Source of the DNA: Fistulifera solaris
Lineage: Eukaryota; Bacillariophyta; Bacillariophyceae; Naviculales; Stauroneidaceae
Assembly (NCBI GenBank): GCA_030295235.1
Contig: AP026159.1
Coordinates: 1-45,000, forward strand
Direction of reading: 5' to 3'
DNA: 45,000 nucleotides
The notes beneath the pieces were generated by a model. That model was given only the letters and a program-made list of their open reading frames with translations, did not search any database and had not been told where the DNA came from. The position numbers and the translations under genes were made by a program. Below, piece after piece: positions 10,670-22,555 of the stretch; positions within the stretch are counted from its first letter, which is position 1; the number at the start of each line of letters is the position of its first letter.

Positions 10670-11067
10670 TTACCAAATATAACATAAAACTTCACCACCA
10701 ACTCCTAATTCACGAGCTTTGATGTTTGTCATTAATCCTTTCGACGTTGAAATGATTGCAATACCTAAATTATCTAAGACTTTTGGCAAATTTGATGATT
10801 TTGAATAAACTCGTAAACCTGGTTTACTTACACGTTCAATTTTGCAAATTACTGGCTGTCTTGATTTTCCAATATATTTTAATGAGATTAATATATATTT
10901 TTACTGTCTTCACTGTAAGCTTCGAAATCTTCAATAAAACCTTCTACTTTTAAGATTTCTGCAATTCCTAAAGACATTCGAGTCGCTGGAATTTGAACAA
11001 TTTGGTGTTTCACCATGTTCGCATTTCGAATTCGTGTTAGCATATCTGAAATAGTATCGTTTACCAT
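10670..11067 (-). CDS. rps8: 30S ribosomal protein S8
   Basis: 16S-binding assembly protein. It starts [20 protein letters not shown] after an AAAGGAAAT ribosome site. The C-terminal half contains [40 protein letters not shown], and the signature [20 protein letters not shown] with [10 protein letters not shown] at the stop. One break near 10895. Restored length is about 132 aa. Confidence 0.95.
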
Positions 11068-11094
11068 AGTTATTTCCTTTTAACCTATATTTTA

Positions 11095-11802
11095 TTATTC
11101 TTGTGACCAACGTTTTCGTTTTAAATGACGTTTTTATCCCAGGTACGATTAATCTCTGCAAAAGAATCATACTTGTCGTAGTAACCACAATCATTTAATG
11201 GAAATCTCAAGAATTTAAATAAAATCATTCCATTTAAGATTTTATCAATTGATTCATTTCGGTATTTAGGTGAGTTATGGTCTAAAACGATATTGATTGT
11301 ACAACCTTGTACTTGATCAACTTCGTCATACTCAACTTCTGGGAAAATTAATTGTTCTTTTAAACCAAACGTATAATTTCCTGCTTTATCAAAACTGCGT
11401 AATGATAACCCACGAAAATCTCGAATTTGTGCGAATGTAAAAATAAGAGTTTTGTTAAAAATGTGTACATTTTTCACCACGTAAGGTTACACTAATTCCT
11501 AGTTCCATATCTTCGCGAATCTTAAAACCAGCAATGGCTTTTTGCTCTTGAAACAACTGGTTTTTGACCAGTAATTTTTCAAATTCTTCAAGATTTTTTT
11601 AAGATATTTGTATTTTGTGCCGATACTCCAAGGCCACGATTAACAACTATTTTTTTTAATTTTGGAATTGTGTGAGGATTATTAAATAGCTTCGAACTGT
11701 TTTGCATTAAAATTGGTTTAATGCCGGCTTTGTACTCTTTTTTATATCACCTAGTAAATTATAAATTTCAGCAATTTCTTCTAAAGAATGTTGATTTAGC
11801 AT
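11095..11802 (-). CDS. rpl5: 50S ribosomal protein L5
   Basis: 5S rRNA-binding protein. It starts [20 protein letters not shown]; the middle contains [56 protein letters not shown] and [18 protein letters not shown]. After one A is restored near 11135 it ends [14 protein letters not shown], a tail seen in red-lineage plastids. Breaks near 11745, 11600, 11470 and 11135. The start lies one base past the rpl24 stop. Confidence 0.94.
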
Positions 11803-11803
11803 A

Positions 11804-12051
11804 TTAAGATACTTCTTTTAAATTTAGTGTTACATTTGAATGGTGAATTGGTGCTTCTACTTGTTTAATTTCACCAATCTCATTTTCATTATTTGGTTTT
11901 ACGTGTTTAAACTTAAAATTAATGCCTTTCACAATCAATTTTCCAGTATTTCGATTAATTCTCAAAACTTCACCTGTTTCATTTTTGAAAAGCCTGAAAT
12001 AACTCTAACCGTATCGCCAACTTTCACATGAATTTTTTGTTTTTTTGACAT
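11804..12051 (-). CDS. rpl24: 50S ribosomal protein L24
   Basis: Assembly-initiator protein with a KOW-type N-terminus (KIHVKVGDTVRVISGFSK). After one break near 11984 it continues NETGEVLRINRNTGKLIVKG and INFKFKHVKPNNENE. About 82 aa. Its ATG directly abuts the TAA of rpl14, and its stop is one base from the rpl5 ATG, which points to translational coupling across rpl14-rpl24-rpl5. Confidence 0.92.
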
Positions 12052-12413
12052 TTATAAAACCTCCGGCGCTAATGAAACAATCTTAGAATAATTTTTATCA
12101 CGAATTTCTCGTGCCACCGGCCAAAAACACGCGTCCCGCGAGGATTATTTTCCATATTTACAATCACCGCTGCATTATCGTCAAATCGAATAAACATCCC
12201 GTCTTGTCGACGGATAGTTTTGGTAGTTCGTACCACAATAGCACGTACAACATCCGAACGCTTTACTGGCATGTTTGGTGTTGCTTCTTTAACAACTGCA
12301 ATAATTGTATCGCCAATTTTGCAAATTTTTGCTCCCACCTAAAACACGAATACACATAACTTTTTCGCACCCGTATTATCGGCTACTGTTAACATTGTTT
12401 GAGGACAAATCAT
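12052..12413 (-). CDS. rpl14: 50S ribosomal protein L14
   Basis: Subunit-interface protein. The start [18 protein letters not shown] and the core [39 protein letters not shown] and [15 protein letters not shown] are diagnostic. The C-terminus is IVSLAPEVL. Breaks near 12362, 12333 and 12118. Restored length is about 121 aa. The stop is immediately followed by the rpl24 start codon. Confidence 0.94.
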
Positions 12414-12436
12414 AAAATTAATTGATAGTTAACTTA

Positions 12437-12682
12437 TTAATGATGATTTTGTAAGAATTTTACTAGCTTAGAACGTTTTCTTTTACTTAAAGGACGACAT
12501 TCTTGAATTAATACTTGATCACCTATATTACATTCTTCTAATTCATCATGAGCTAAATACTTTTCGTTTTAACTAATGTTTTAGAATAAATCGGATGTGG
12601 ATAACGGTTTTCAACCTTTACCACGATAGTTTTTTTCCATTTTATTACTAATTACAATACCAATTTCTTGTTTTACTGGCAC
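12437..12682 (-). CDS. rps17: 30S ribosomal protein S17
   Basis: 16S-binding protein. It starts at GTG (read M) with an AAGGAG ribosome site 8 nt upstream: [73 protein letters not shown]. Breaks near 12635 and 12569. Restored length is about 82 aa. The GTG is accepted because no ATG lies upstream in frame and the family begins exactly here. Confidence 0.92.
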
Positions 12683-12732
12683 CGAACACTCCTTAATTTC
12701 TCTTAAATAATAGTTTAGATTTTGCTTTATAA

Positions 12733-12954
12733 TTAATTCTCGTCTTTTGATTCAAGATTCTTTAATCTCGATGTTAAAAGCGTCTTTAATTGCGCTAACT
12801 GGCGTTTTGTACTTTTAATTTCATTTGCTTTAAAAGTTTGGCGTGTAGCTTTCTTAAAACGAAGATTAAATAGTTTATTCTCTGCTTTAGCAATTGCTTC
12901 AGAAATTTCTGTATTTGAAAGTGAAATAATATCACTAAATTTAGGTAAACCCAT
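12733..12954 (-). CDS. rpl29: 50S ribosomal protein L29
   Basis: Intact 73-aa ORF. L29 lines the polypeptide exit tunnel mouth. The pattern is a helical hairpin: ISEAIAKAENKLFNLRFKKA, then TRQTFKANEIKSTKRQLAQL, ending in a charged tail. The ATG at 12954 lies 4 nt after the rpl16 stop. Order rpl16-rpl29-rps17 is canonical. Confidence 0.93.
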   Translation of the reverse strand: MGLPKFSDIISLSNTEISEAIAKAENKLFNLRFKKATRQTFKANEIKSTKRQLAQLKTLLTSRLKNLESKDEN

Positions 12955-12958
12955 ATTT

Positions 12959-13374
12959 TTAATTAATATTATCTTTAATAATGAATTTAGTTTTAATTGG
13001 TAATTTATAGGCAGCTAAATTAAATGCTGCGCGAGCAACTTCTTCTGGTACTGAACTAATTTCAAATAAAATTGTGCCTGGTTTCACAACACATACCCAA
13101 TAATCTACAGCACCTTTACCTGAACCCATTCTTGATTCCGCAGCACGAGCGGTTACGGTTTTGTCTGGGAAAATTCGAATCCATAATGAGGCACCACGTT
13201 TAGTGTAACGTGTAATTGTTCGACGTGCTGCTTCAATTTGACGTGATGTAATCCAACTCGGTTCTAAAGCTTGTAACCCAAAATTACCGAAACAAACTTC
13301 ATTTCCTCGAGTTTTTGTACCTCGCATACGTCCTCTATGATACTTTCTATACTTTGTTCTTTTGGGCTTAACAT
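12959..13374 (-). CDS. rpl16: 50S ribosomal protein L16
   Basis: Protein at the A-site side of the central protuberance. The intact 122-residue part carries [60 protein letters not shown] and [20 protein letters not shown]. The real N-terminus, [19 protein letters not shown], is reached by restoring one A near 13355, giving the ATG at 13374. Restored length is about 138 aa. Confidence 0.95.
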
Positions 13375-13427
13375 AACAAATTAATTTAATAACAATGTAA
13401 AATTTTTAGCTGTGTGAGTCGAAATTT

Positions 13428-14071
13428 TTATTTTGATAAAATTTCACTTTTAAATAACCAAACTTTAATCCCTAATACACCATAAATTGTATTAGCTTCT
13501 TGTGTTGCGTAATCAATATCTGCACGTAATGTTTGCAGAGGAACTCTTCCTTCACGAGTCCATTCACTTCTAGCAATTTCAGCTCCATTTAAACGACCTG
13601 AAACTTGGATTTTAATACCATTTGCATTTTGTTTTTGAGCACGTTGTAAGGCTTCTCGAATTGCTCGACGGAAAGCAACACGTTTTTCTAATTGCTCAGC
13701 CACTAAATCAGCAAGAAGAGAAGCACTTAAATCAACTTTTTCTACTTCTAGAACATTAATAATTAACTGGCGATCGAAAGGCAATAAGTTTTTAATATTA
13801 CTTAGTAATTTTTCTAAACCAACTCCCAGATCACCAACTAAAATACCTGGTTTACCTGTATGAATATTTAATTGAATTTGATCATTTAAACTATTTCGAT
13901 TTATATTTACATTTGCAATACTATTAGCTTTTGAAATTTTGTGAATATAAGTTCGAATAGCATCATCCTCTTTTAAAATTTCTGCATACTGAGTTAAATT
14001 AGCGTACCAAGTTGATCTATGTTCTTGTGTAATTCCTAATCTAAACCCTAAAGGATGTGTTTTTGACCCAT
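13428..14071 (-). CDS. rps3: 30S ribosomal protein S3
   Basis: mRNA-entry protein of the 30S head. N-terminus [20 protein letters not shown] (break near 14055), KH-like region [20 protein letters not shown], and C-terminal part [54 protein letters not shown]. About 215 aa. The C-terminal 118 residues are in one open frame; a second break lies near 13795. Confidence 0.94.
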
Positions 14072-14107
14072 AGAATTAATCCTTTTAATTTATTTATTTT
14101 TAATAAT

Positions 14108-14455
14108 TTAATTGACAGCTTTCATAACTACTGTGATGTGACATGTTGGTTTCAAAATTTTATATGCTCGTCCTTGCGCACGTGGTCGAATACGTTTTAA
14201 TTTTGGACCTTCGTCAGCAAATATTTCATCAATAACTAATTTCTTTTTATCTAAACCGTAATTATGTTTTGCGTTTGCTGCTGCAGAATGAACTACTTGC
14301 CAAATGGGCCCACCAGCGTCATATGGTAAAAATTCTAAAATCATTAATGCTTCTTGATATGAACGACCTCTTATTTGGTCTAAAACTCGTCTTATCTTAT
14401 GAGGAGACATACGAATATATTTGGCTACTGCTTTAACGGATTGACTATTTGACAT
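14108..14455 (-). CDS. rpl22: 50S ribosomal protein L22
   Basis: Intact ORF of 115 aa. L22 lines the exit tunnel with a beta hairpin. Visible: [60 protein letters not shown], and the [20 protein letters not shown] hairpin and end. In most bacteria rps19 lies directly upstream; here a small extra ORF and about 190 nt of non-coding DNA separate them. Confidence 0.95.
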   Translation of the reverse strand: MSNSQSVKAVAKYIRMSPHKIRRVLDQIRGRSYQEALMILEFLPYDAGGPIWQVVHSAAANAKHNYGLDKKKLVIDEIFADEGPKLKRIRPRAQGRAYKILKPTCHITVVMKAVN

Positions 14456-14648
14456 AATACTTGTTTTCTAATTTATAATCTTCACTTTTAAATTAAATGA
14501 ATATCGAACTTGAAGTAGACTATTACGAAATCAAAAATTTCTAGCATTCGAAATGTGAGATATTTAGATATGTCGTATTTTGAAAATAAAACTAGAATTT
14601 TTGCAAATCTTAATAGGGGTATTAAGCTACCATAATGATTCTTGTTTT

Positions 14649-15111
14649 TTACTGGAATTCTAGTTTTATAAAAAATTGAATAGTTATGTTAGTTATTTGA
14701 TCGGATGTTTCAAAATTACCTTTCAAAAATTTATTTGATTTTGAAACGTCTTCTATATAAACTTGTCGAATCCAAATATCAAAAAATTTACAGAAAAATT
14801 ATTTTGTAGTGATAGAATGGGAGAATATAAAACTGCTAATAAATTATCTCGCTCAAATGGGGAACATTTTAAACTATATAGAATATCATCGATAGCATAA
14901 TAGATGTATTTATTTTGAAAACTATTCAAAATTAATCTGGAAGTTAACGATAATTTCTTTGGATATTTAATTTGAAATGTTTTTGATGTAATTTCATTTG
15001 ATTTGGGATATTGAAGTGGTTTTCCTTCACTTCTAGTCGATACGGTTCGTTTTTAGTTATTGAAATCTCTTCATTACACCGACATCGATTTTCATATAGA
15101 ATTCGATTCAT
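14649..15111 (-). CDS. small ORF between rps19 and rpl22, possibly ycf88
   Basis: Read with two frame repairs (near 15005 and 14755) this gives about 154 aa from the ATG at 15111, 5 nt after the rps19 stop, to a TAA at 14649. Pieces: NRILYENRCRCNEEISITKN, KYPKKLSLTSRLILNSFQNK, YAIDDILYSLKCSPFERDNL, LLAVLYSPILSLQNNFSV. There is no known motif, signal peptide or obvious membrane helix. Established knowledge: diatom plastids carry a few diatom-specific frames (ycf88-ycf90); I recall ycf88 in this position but am not certain. The tight spacing behind rps19 favours a real, co-transcribed gene. The 190 nt after it show nothing recognisable. Confidence 0.5.
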
Positions 15112-15116
15112 CTAGG

Positions 15117-15401
15117 CTATTTTTTAACGTTTCTTTGTTTTTTATCAGCTTTTATATGTGATCTAAAGTTTTTAGTCGATACGAATTCACCTAATTTATG
15201 ACCTACTAACTGATCAGAAATAAAAATTGGCACATGTTGTTTACCATTATAAACGGCAATTGTAAATCCAACCATACTTGGTAAAATTGTAGACGAGCGT
15301 GACCAAGTTGTAATGGTATCTTTTTCCCACTTTGATTTGCTTTATTAATTTTTTCAATAAATGATAAGCAATAAACGGACTTTTTTTAATGATCTTGACA
15401 T
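15117..15401 (-). CDS. rps19: 30S ribosomal protein S19
   Basis: 30S head protein. It starts [19 protein letters not shown] (break near 15383), then [59 protein letters not shown] second break is near 15300. Restored length is about 95 aa. The ycf88-like ORF starts 5 nt beyond its stop. Confidence 0.94.
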
Positions 15402-15434
15402 CTTAAAATATTTTCTTAGTTAATTATTTTTTAC

Positions 15435-16262
15435 TTAAGAACGACGACGAAGAATATAGGCATCACTTAATTTTTTAGTTTTGCGTGTTTTCATTCCTAA
15501 CGCTGGTTTACCCCAAGGCGTCACTGGGCGACTTCTCCCAATAGGTGTTCTTCCTTCACCACCACCATGTGGGTGATCACATGGGTTCATCACTGAACCG
15601 CGAACAGTGGGACGTTTTCCTAACCAGCGAGTTCGACCTGCTTTCCCACTTTGAACTAAAAATGCATCATTGTTACCAACTTCACCAATTGTCGCAAAAC
15701 ATTCTTTTCGGACTAAACGAATTTCTTTTGAAGGAAGTCGTAATGTAATATAATTGTTCTCCTTAGCTAAAATCTTAGCGGATGTTCCAGCTGAACGAAC
15801 AATTTGCCCGCCTTTATTTGGGATTAATTCAATATTATGAATTGATGTTCCTAATGGAATTTGTTCTAAAGGTAAACTATTACCAATACTTAAGGGAGCT
15901 TCTGGTCCTGCAAAAATTTTATCCCCTACATTTAAGTTTTTAGGATGTAAAATATATCGTTTTTCACCATCTAAATAATTAATCAATGCAATTCTTGCAT
16001 TTCTATTTGGATCATACTCAATTGAGGCTACAATTCCTTCAACTCCATATTTGTTTCTTCTAAAATCAATTAGTCGATAAAGTCTTTTATGACCACCACC
16101 GCGATGGCGTATAGTAATAACCCCGCGATTATTACGTCCTTTATTTCGTTGATTTTTTCTAATTAAAGTTTTTTCTGGTTTTGATTTAGTAATTTCACTA
16201 AACGCTGATAATGCACGATTTCTCGTGCCCGGTGTGTATGATTTGTAAAGACGAATACTCAT
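15435..16262 (-). CDS. rpl2: 50S ribosomal protein L2
   Basis: Intact 275-aa ORF. L2 is a primary 23S-binding protein close to the peptidyl-transferase centre. [60 protein letters not shown] and the conserved end [40 protein letters not shown] are all present, including the conserved histidine of the DHPHGGG loop. No intron. One of the few large genes in the first 20 kb without a frame break. Confidence 0.98.
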   Translation of the reverse strand: MSIRLYKSYTPGTRNRALSAFSEITKSKPEKTLIRKNQRNKGRNNRGVITIRHRGGGHKRLYRLIDFRRNKYGVEGIVASIEYDPNRNARIALINYLDGEKRYILHPKNLNVGDKIFAGPEAPLSIGNSLPLEQIPLGTSIHNIELIPNKGGQIVRSAGTSAKILAKENNYITLRLPSKEIRLVRKECFATIGEVGNNDAFLVQSGKAGRTRWLGKRPTVRGSVMNPCDHPHGGGEGRTPIGRSRPVTPWGKPALGMKTRKTKKLSDAYILRRRS

Positions 16263-16284
16263 AAACTAGATTCTTTTTAATTTA

Positions 16285-16593
16285 TTAACTTTCTGTAAAT
16301 AAGTTGATTACGTCACCCTCAGATAATGTTACAATTGCTTTTTTATATTGTGGTTTCCACCCAATATATTTACCAACACGTTTCTGTTTTCTTGGAAGAC
16401 GACAAGTATTAATTTTAATCACTTTTACGTCAAATAAAGATTCAATAGCAGATTTTATGCTAGTTTTATCTGAGTAACGATCGACTATAAAACTATATTG
16501 ATTATTTTCTAGAAGTCGTGTTGCTTTGTCAGTGATTATCGGATACTTTACGATTTGCGCATTACTACGTTGAAAATCTGAAGAACTAATCAC
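16285..16593 (-). CDS. rpl23: 50S ribosomal protein L23
   Basis: Intact 102-aa ORF. L23 sits at the exit tunnel, where SRP and trigger factor dock. [40 protein letters not shown] and [20 protein letters not shown] are family hallmarks. It starts at GTG (16593) with an AAAGGAGAT ribosome site just upstream, and this start overlaps the last codons of rpl4 by 8 nt. Confidence 0.95.
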   Translation of the reverse strand: MISSSDFQRSNAQIVKYPIITDKATRLLENNQYSFIVDRYSDKTSIKSAIESLFDVKVIKINTCRLPRKQKRVGKYIGWKPQYKKAIVTLSEGDVINLFTES

Positions 16594-17230
16594 AATAAAT
16601 CTCCTTTATATCATTTATTGCCAATGGTGTTAATATAATTTGTTGAGCTCTCAATAAACTCAATGTATTCAAGTGACCAGCTGAAATTAATTCAACGTTT
16701 TTAAATTTTGTGTTGCCAACTTTAAGGTAGGAGTTTTTTCGATGTAACAACTAAAATTTTTTTGATCCATTGAAATCTCACAATCTTTACAAATTTTTAA
16801 AAAGCTTTTGTTTTTGGTTCAGTAAGATCGCTCTCTAAATTGTTAATAATAACAAGTTTATTTCTTTTGTTATAAATTAAAGTTTGTAAGGCTAATCTAC
16901 GTTCTTTTTATTTACCTTTAGTTCAAACTGTCTAGGCTTCGGTCCAAAAGTTACACCACCACCTTTCCACAATGGTGAACGATTTGAACCTGCTCGTGCA
17001 CGCCCTGTACCTTTCTGACGCCAAGGTTTCCGACCACCCCCACGAACTTCGCTTCGAGTTTTAGTTGAGACAGTTCCTTGTCTTTGAGAATTAAGATGTC
17101 TTAAAAGATCTTTATGTAATAAATAATTCCCAGAAGTCTCTAAAACATTCAACTTTAATTCATCATTAAAATCTGTTTGTTTACCATAAACATTTAATGG
17201 TGTGTATGTTATAAATTTTTGAATGGTCAT
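16586..17230 (-). CDS. rpl4: 50S ribosomal protein L4
   Basis: L4 extends a loop into the exit tunnel: [60 protein letters not shown]. The C-terminal domain follows after breaks near 16908, 16800 and 16735: [20 protein letters not shown], then the [20 protein letters not shown] stretch. It ends DIKEIYCD with a TAG at 16586, inside the start of rpl23. Restored length is about 216 aa. Confidence 0.94.
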
Positions 17231-17271
17231 ACTTTCTTTTAATATATTTCTTTATTTAACTTAGGGTTAAT

Positions 17272-17893
17272 CTATTCTGAAGGAACAATACTTAATAAGT
17301 TACCTGGTTTACCAGGAACCGATCCTTTGATTACTAAAATATTTTCTTCTAGATTTACTTGGATAACTTTAAGTTTTTTATCGTTGTAACTTTATTACCT
17401 ACTTGACCAGACATTTTTTACCAGGTAAAACACGCCCTGGTGAAGTACCCATACCGATTGAACCAGGAGCTCTATGGTTTTTTGAACCATGAGTCATAGG
17501 ACCACGACTGAAATTATAACGTTTTTGAAGACCAGAAAATCCTTTACCGATACTTTTACCTTGAATATTAATTAACTGACCAGGTGAAAATGAGTTAACA
17601 TCTAAGATTTGTCCTAAATTAAATTCATTTTCTTCACTAACCCGAAATTCTTTTAAATATCTTAAAGGTTGAATATCTGACTTTTGTAAATGACCAAGTT
17701 CTGGTTGTGTTAGTGCCTTTGGTGAAACATTACCATACCCAACTTGAATTGAGTCATAGCCATCTTTCGATTTAGTTTTAACTTGAGTTACTACACACGG
17801 CCCAACTTTTAAAATTGTAACTGGAATGATATTGCCAGACTCATCAAAAATTTGAGTCATGCCAATTTTATTGCCTAATAAACCTACACTCAC
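17272..17893 (-). CDS. rpl3: 50S ribosomal protein L3
   Basis: First gene of the superoperon. L3 initiates 50S assembly and approaches the peptidyl-transferase centre. It starts at GTG (17893) behind a GGAGGAT ribosome site: [20 protein letters not shown]. Further landmarks are [40 protein letters not shown] and, after breaks near 17416 and 17388, [19 protein letters not shown] with the end [14 protein letters not shown]. Restored length is about 207 aa. It is divergent from dnaK across about 250 nt. Confidence 0.94.
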
Positions 17894-18090
17894 GGATATC
17901 CTCCATTTTTTCTATATTTATTAACGTTGCTTTTAGGAGATAATTAAAAGTTTAATAAAATAATTTAAATTAAGTTATTACTAAGCTTAGTTTATTTAAT
18001 TTATACCCTTTTGTCTACATAAGAAAAATCTAAACTATTATTAATAAATTATTACGGTAAAGTAGCGCTTATTCTATCTCGATCCTTTGT

Positions 18091-18096
18091 TATAAT
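18091..18096 (+). promoter_or_regulatory. possible -10 element for dnaK
   Basis: A perfect TATAAT hexamer 45 nt before the dnaK ATG. The -35 position is weak (CTTATT at 18068-18073, 17-nt spacer). The 247-nt region between rpl3 and dnaK must hold promoters in both directions; I see no convincing partner for the rpl3 side. Confidence 0.35.
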
Positions 18097-18128
18097 TAAA
18101 GTAGAAAGTAATAAGTTATTAAATTTAA

Positions 18129-19972
<1,844 letters not shown>

Positions 19973-19996
19973 GTTTACATCTTGTTAACTCGATTG

Positions 19997-20032
19997 AAAT
20001 TTAAAACGAATTTAATAATTCGTTTTAAATTT
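19997..20032. terminator. shared bidirectional hairpin between dnaK and groEL
   Basis: Perfect 16-bp inverted repeat, AAATTTAAAACGAATT, loop TAAT, AATTCGTTTTAAATTT. It lies 25 nt past the dnaK stop and overlaps the last codons and the stop of groEL on the other strand. A symmetric hairpin between two converging genes is the usual form of a bidirectional terminator. Confidence 0.75.
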
Positions 20033-21609
20033 TACTATCATCCACAATGATACATTCAGTAGTTAAAATCATACTAGCGATAGATGTTGCATTCTGTAAA
20101 CCAGAACGAGTTACCTTGGCTGGATCAACAATTCCCTGTTCATACATATTTCCAAAAACATCTTTTGCTGCGTTATAACCCATTTCAAATTCTTGTTGTT
20201 GAATTTTTTCGACAATCACAGCACCATTTATACCAGCGTTTTCGGCTATTCGTTTTAATGGAGCTAAAATTGCTCGCGAAATAATCATTGCACCAATCAA
20301 TTCATCTTCTTTTAAATTATTTTTCGCCCAACTTACTAAATTTTCTGATAAATGTGCTAAAGTGGCACCTCCACCAGGTACAATTCCTTCTTCTACAGCC
20401 GCTCTAGTTGCATTTATAGCATCTTCTAGACGTAATTTTTGTCTTTCATCTCTGTTTCTGTTACTGCGCCAACTCGAATTACAGCTATACCACCTGATAA
20501 CTTGGCGATACGATCTTGTAACTTTTCTTTTCATACGCAGTATCAACAATATTTACTTGTTTTCTTAACTGTTCACAACGAACATTAATATCATTTAATG
20601 TTTCTCCATCAGCAACAATCGTTGTTGAATCTTTATTAATTATAACTCTTCGTGCTTGACCTAAAAGATTTAATTGAACATTCTCCAGACTTAAACCCGC
20701 ATCTTGCGTTACAAGTGTTCCTCCAGTTAAAATTGCAATATCTTCAAGCATTTGTTTTCGTAATTCACCAAAACCGGGTGCTCTAACTGCAACAACATTT
20801 ATAATTCCACGTAATTTATTCAAAACTAATGTTGCTAATGCTTCTTTCTCTATATCTTGAGCAATAATTAAAAGTGGTCGTTTTGTTTTAGTAATTTGTT
20901 CTAGAATTGGTAACAAATCTTGTTGGACTAAAGTAATACGTTTATCGGTTAATAATATATAGGGATTATCATAAGATACTTCCATTTTTCCGTATTTGTA
21001 ATGAAGTAAGGAGAGATAAATCCTTTTTCGAACTTCATACCTTCAGTAATTTCTAATTCCGTTGTAATTCCTTTGCCTTCTTCTAATGAAATGACCCCTT
21101 CTTTCCCAACTTTAGCTAAGGCATCAGCAATTAATAACCCTATCGTTTCGTCATTACCCGCAGAAATTGAAGCAACTTGCTGAATTGATTGAAGATCCTC
21201 AACTGGTTGAGCAAATTCATTAATTTGTGTGACTAAGTATTGTGAAGCTTTCTCCATCCCTAATTTAATAGAAATTGGATTAGCTCCTGCTGCAACGTTT
21301 TTAATCCTTCTTTAACCATTGCGTAAGCCAAAACCGTTGCCGTCGTTGTTCCGTCGCCAGCAACATCGTTTGTTTTTGAGGCAGCTTGACGAATTAATGA
21401 TACGCCAGTGTTCTCAATGTGATCGCTTAATTTAATTTCTTTTGCAATCGTGACACCATCATTCACAATTTGCGGTGAGCCATAATTTTTTCTAAAACAA
21501 CATTTCTTCCTTTTGGGCCTAACGTTACTGAAACTGCTTCAACCATTATTTCCATGCCACGCTCTAAAGCGCGACGTGCATTATCTTGATATAAAATTTT
21601 TTTTGCCAT
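20025..21609 (-). CDS. groEL: GroEL (Cpn60) chaperonin
   Basis: Subunit of the tetradecameric chaperonin. Equatorial domain: [59 protein letters not shown] (nucleotide site). Apical domain: [39 protein letters not shown]. Closing part: [20 protein letters not shown] and the end [14 protein letters not shown]. It lacks the GGM tail of many GroELs. Breaks near 21487, 21300, 20985, 20530 and 20445. Restored length is about 529 aa. No groES is seen in this window. Confidence 0.96.
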
Positions 21610-21845
21610 AAATAAGGTTTTAATAAATTTTCCATTAAAAATATTCAGAGTTTTAATTTAATTCAACTGATAATCATTTTGCAAGTTCAAAACTATATTC
21701 TATTAAATTTTTTCACTTTACCTCAAATCAGCACGTGGTTTTTAGTTTTTACATCAAAGCGAAATGAAATTTTTAGTTTTTCTTTTTTATTTGTTAACTC
21801 TTTACAATAAAATATTAAAAAATAAACTTTTGACAAGGAGAAAAA

Positions 21846-22511
21846 ATGTTTGATGAAATTCCAAAAGACTGTCGATATGGTTATGCACGCGTCAGCTCTA
21901 ATTCACAACAAGATAATTTTTATTTAGAAACACAAAAATAAGAATTTAAAAAACATGGAGTTCCAGAAAAAGTATTCATGTTGAAATTGGATGTGCGGTT
22001 AACTCTAGTTAAGAAAGACCTATTTTTCAAAAATTAATTGAAGAAGAGCTACAAACAAATGATTTATTATTAGTTACTAAGATTGATAGTTGTAGTCGCA
22101 ATACGCTAGAATTTTTAACATTACAAGAAAAGATGTTTAATAAATCTATTAAATTCGTCTCATTAGATCTACGATATTCTAATGATACGGCTTTTAATAA
22201 ATTGATTTTGACTAATCTTGCCGTCATTACTAGATTTGAAACTGAGCACCGAAAGAAACGGCAACGACAAGGGATAGAAGCTGCTAAAAAAACTGGTAAA
22301 TATCGCGGAGGAAAAACGATTATTACAAAAAAAGTGGTTGCACAAGTTCAAGATTTAAAAGAAAATAAAAAATTATCGGTGATTCAAATAGCAAAAATAA
22401 CAGAAAAAAAGCCAAAGTACAATTTATAAAGTTTTAAAAGAATATTTAAACTATAAACCTGCCAATCGGTTAGTTAAGACGAATCTCAAACTATTATTAA
22501 ACCTCTTCTAA
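21846..22511 (+). pseudogene. decayed serine recombinase (resolvase/invertase, SerC type)
   Basis: Begins with an ATG 5 nt after a perfect AAGGAG ribosome site: DEIPKDCRYGYARVSSNSQQ, the resolvase N-terminus with the catalytic serine in ARVSS. Further conserved blocks are DSCSRNTLEFLTLQEKMFN, NLAVITRFETEHRKKRQRQG, IEAAKKTGKYRGG, and a C-terminal helix-turn-helix with SVIQIAKITEKSQSTIYKVL. A TAA at 21939 interrupts helix A, frames shift near 21985 and 22410, and the first arginine of the usual DRLSR motif is serine. Diatom plastids and pCf-type plasmids carry such recombinases (serC1/serC2). This copy looks inactive and continues as a mobile-element relic downstream. Confidence 0.85.
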
Positions 22512-22555
22512 AACCTTACAGAAGCCTCTGGAAGAGTCTTAAATTTAATACTATA

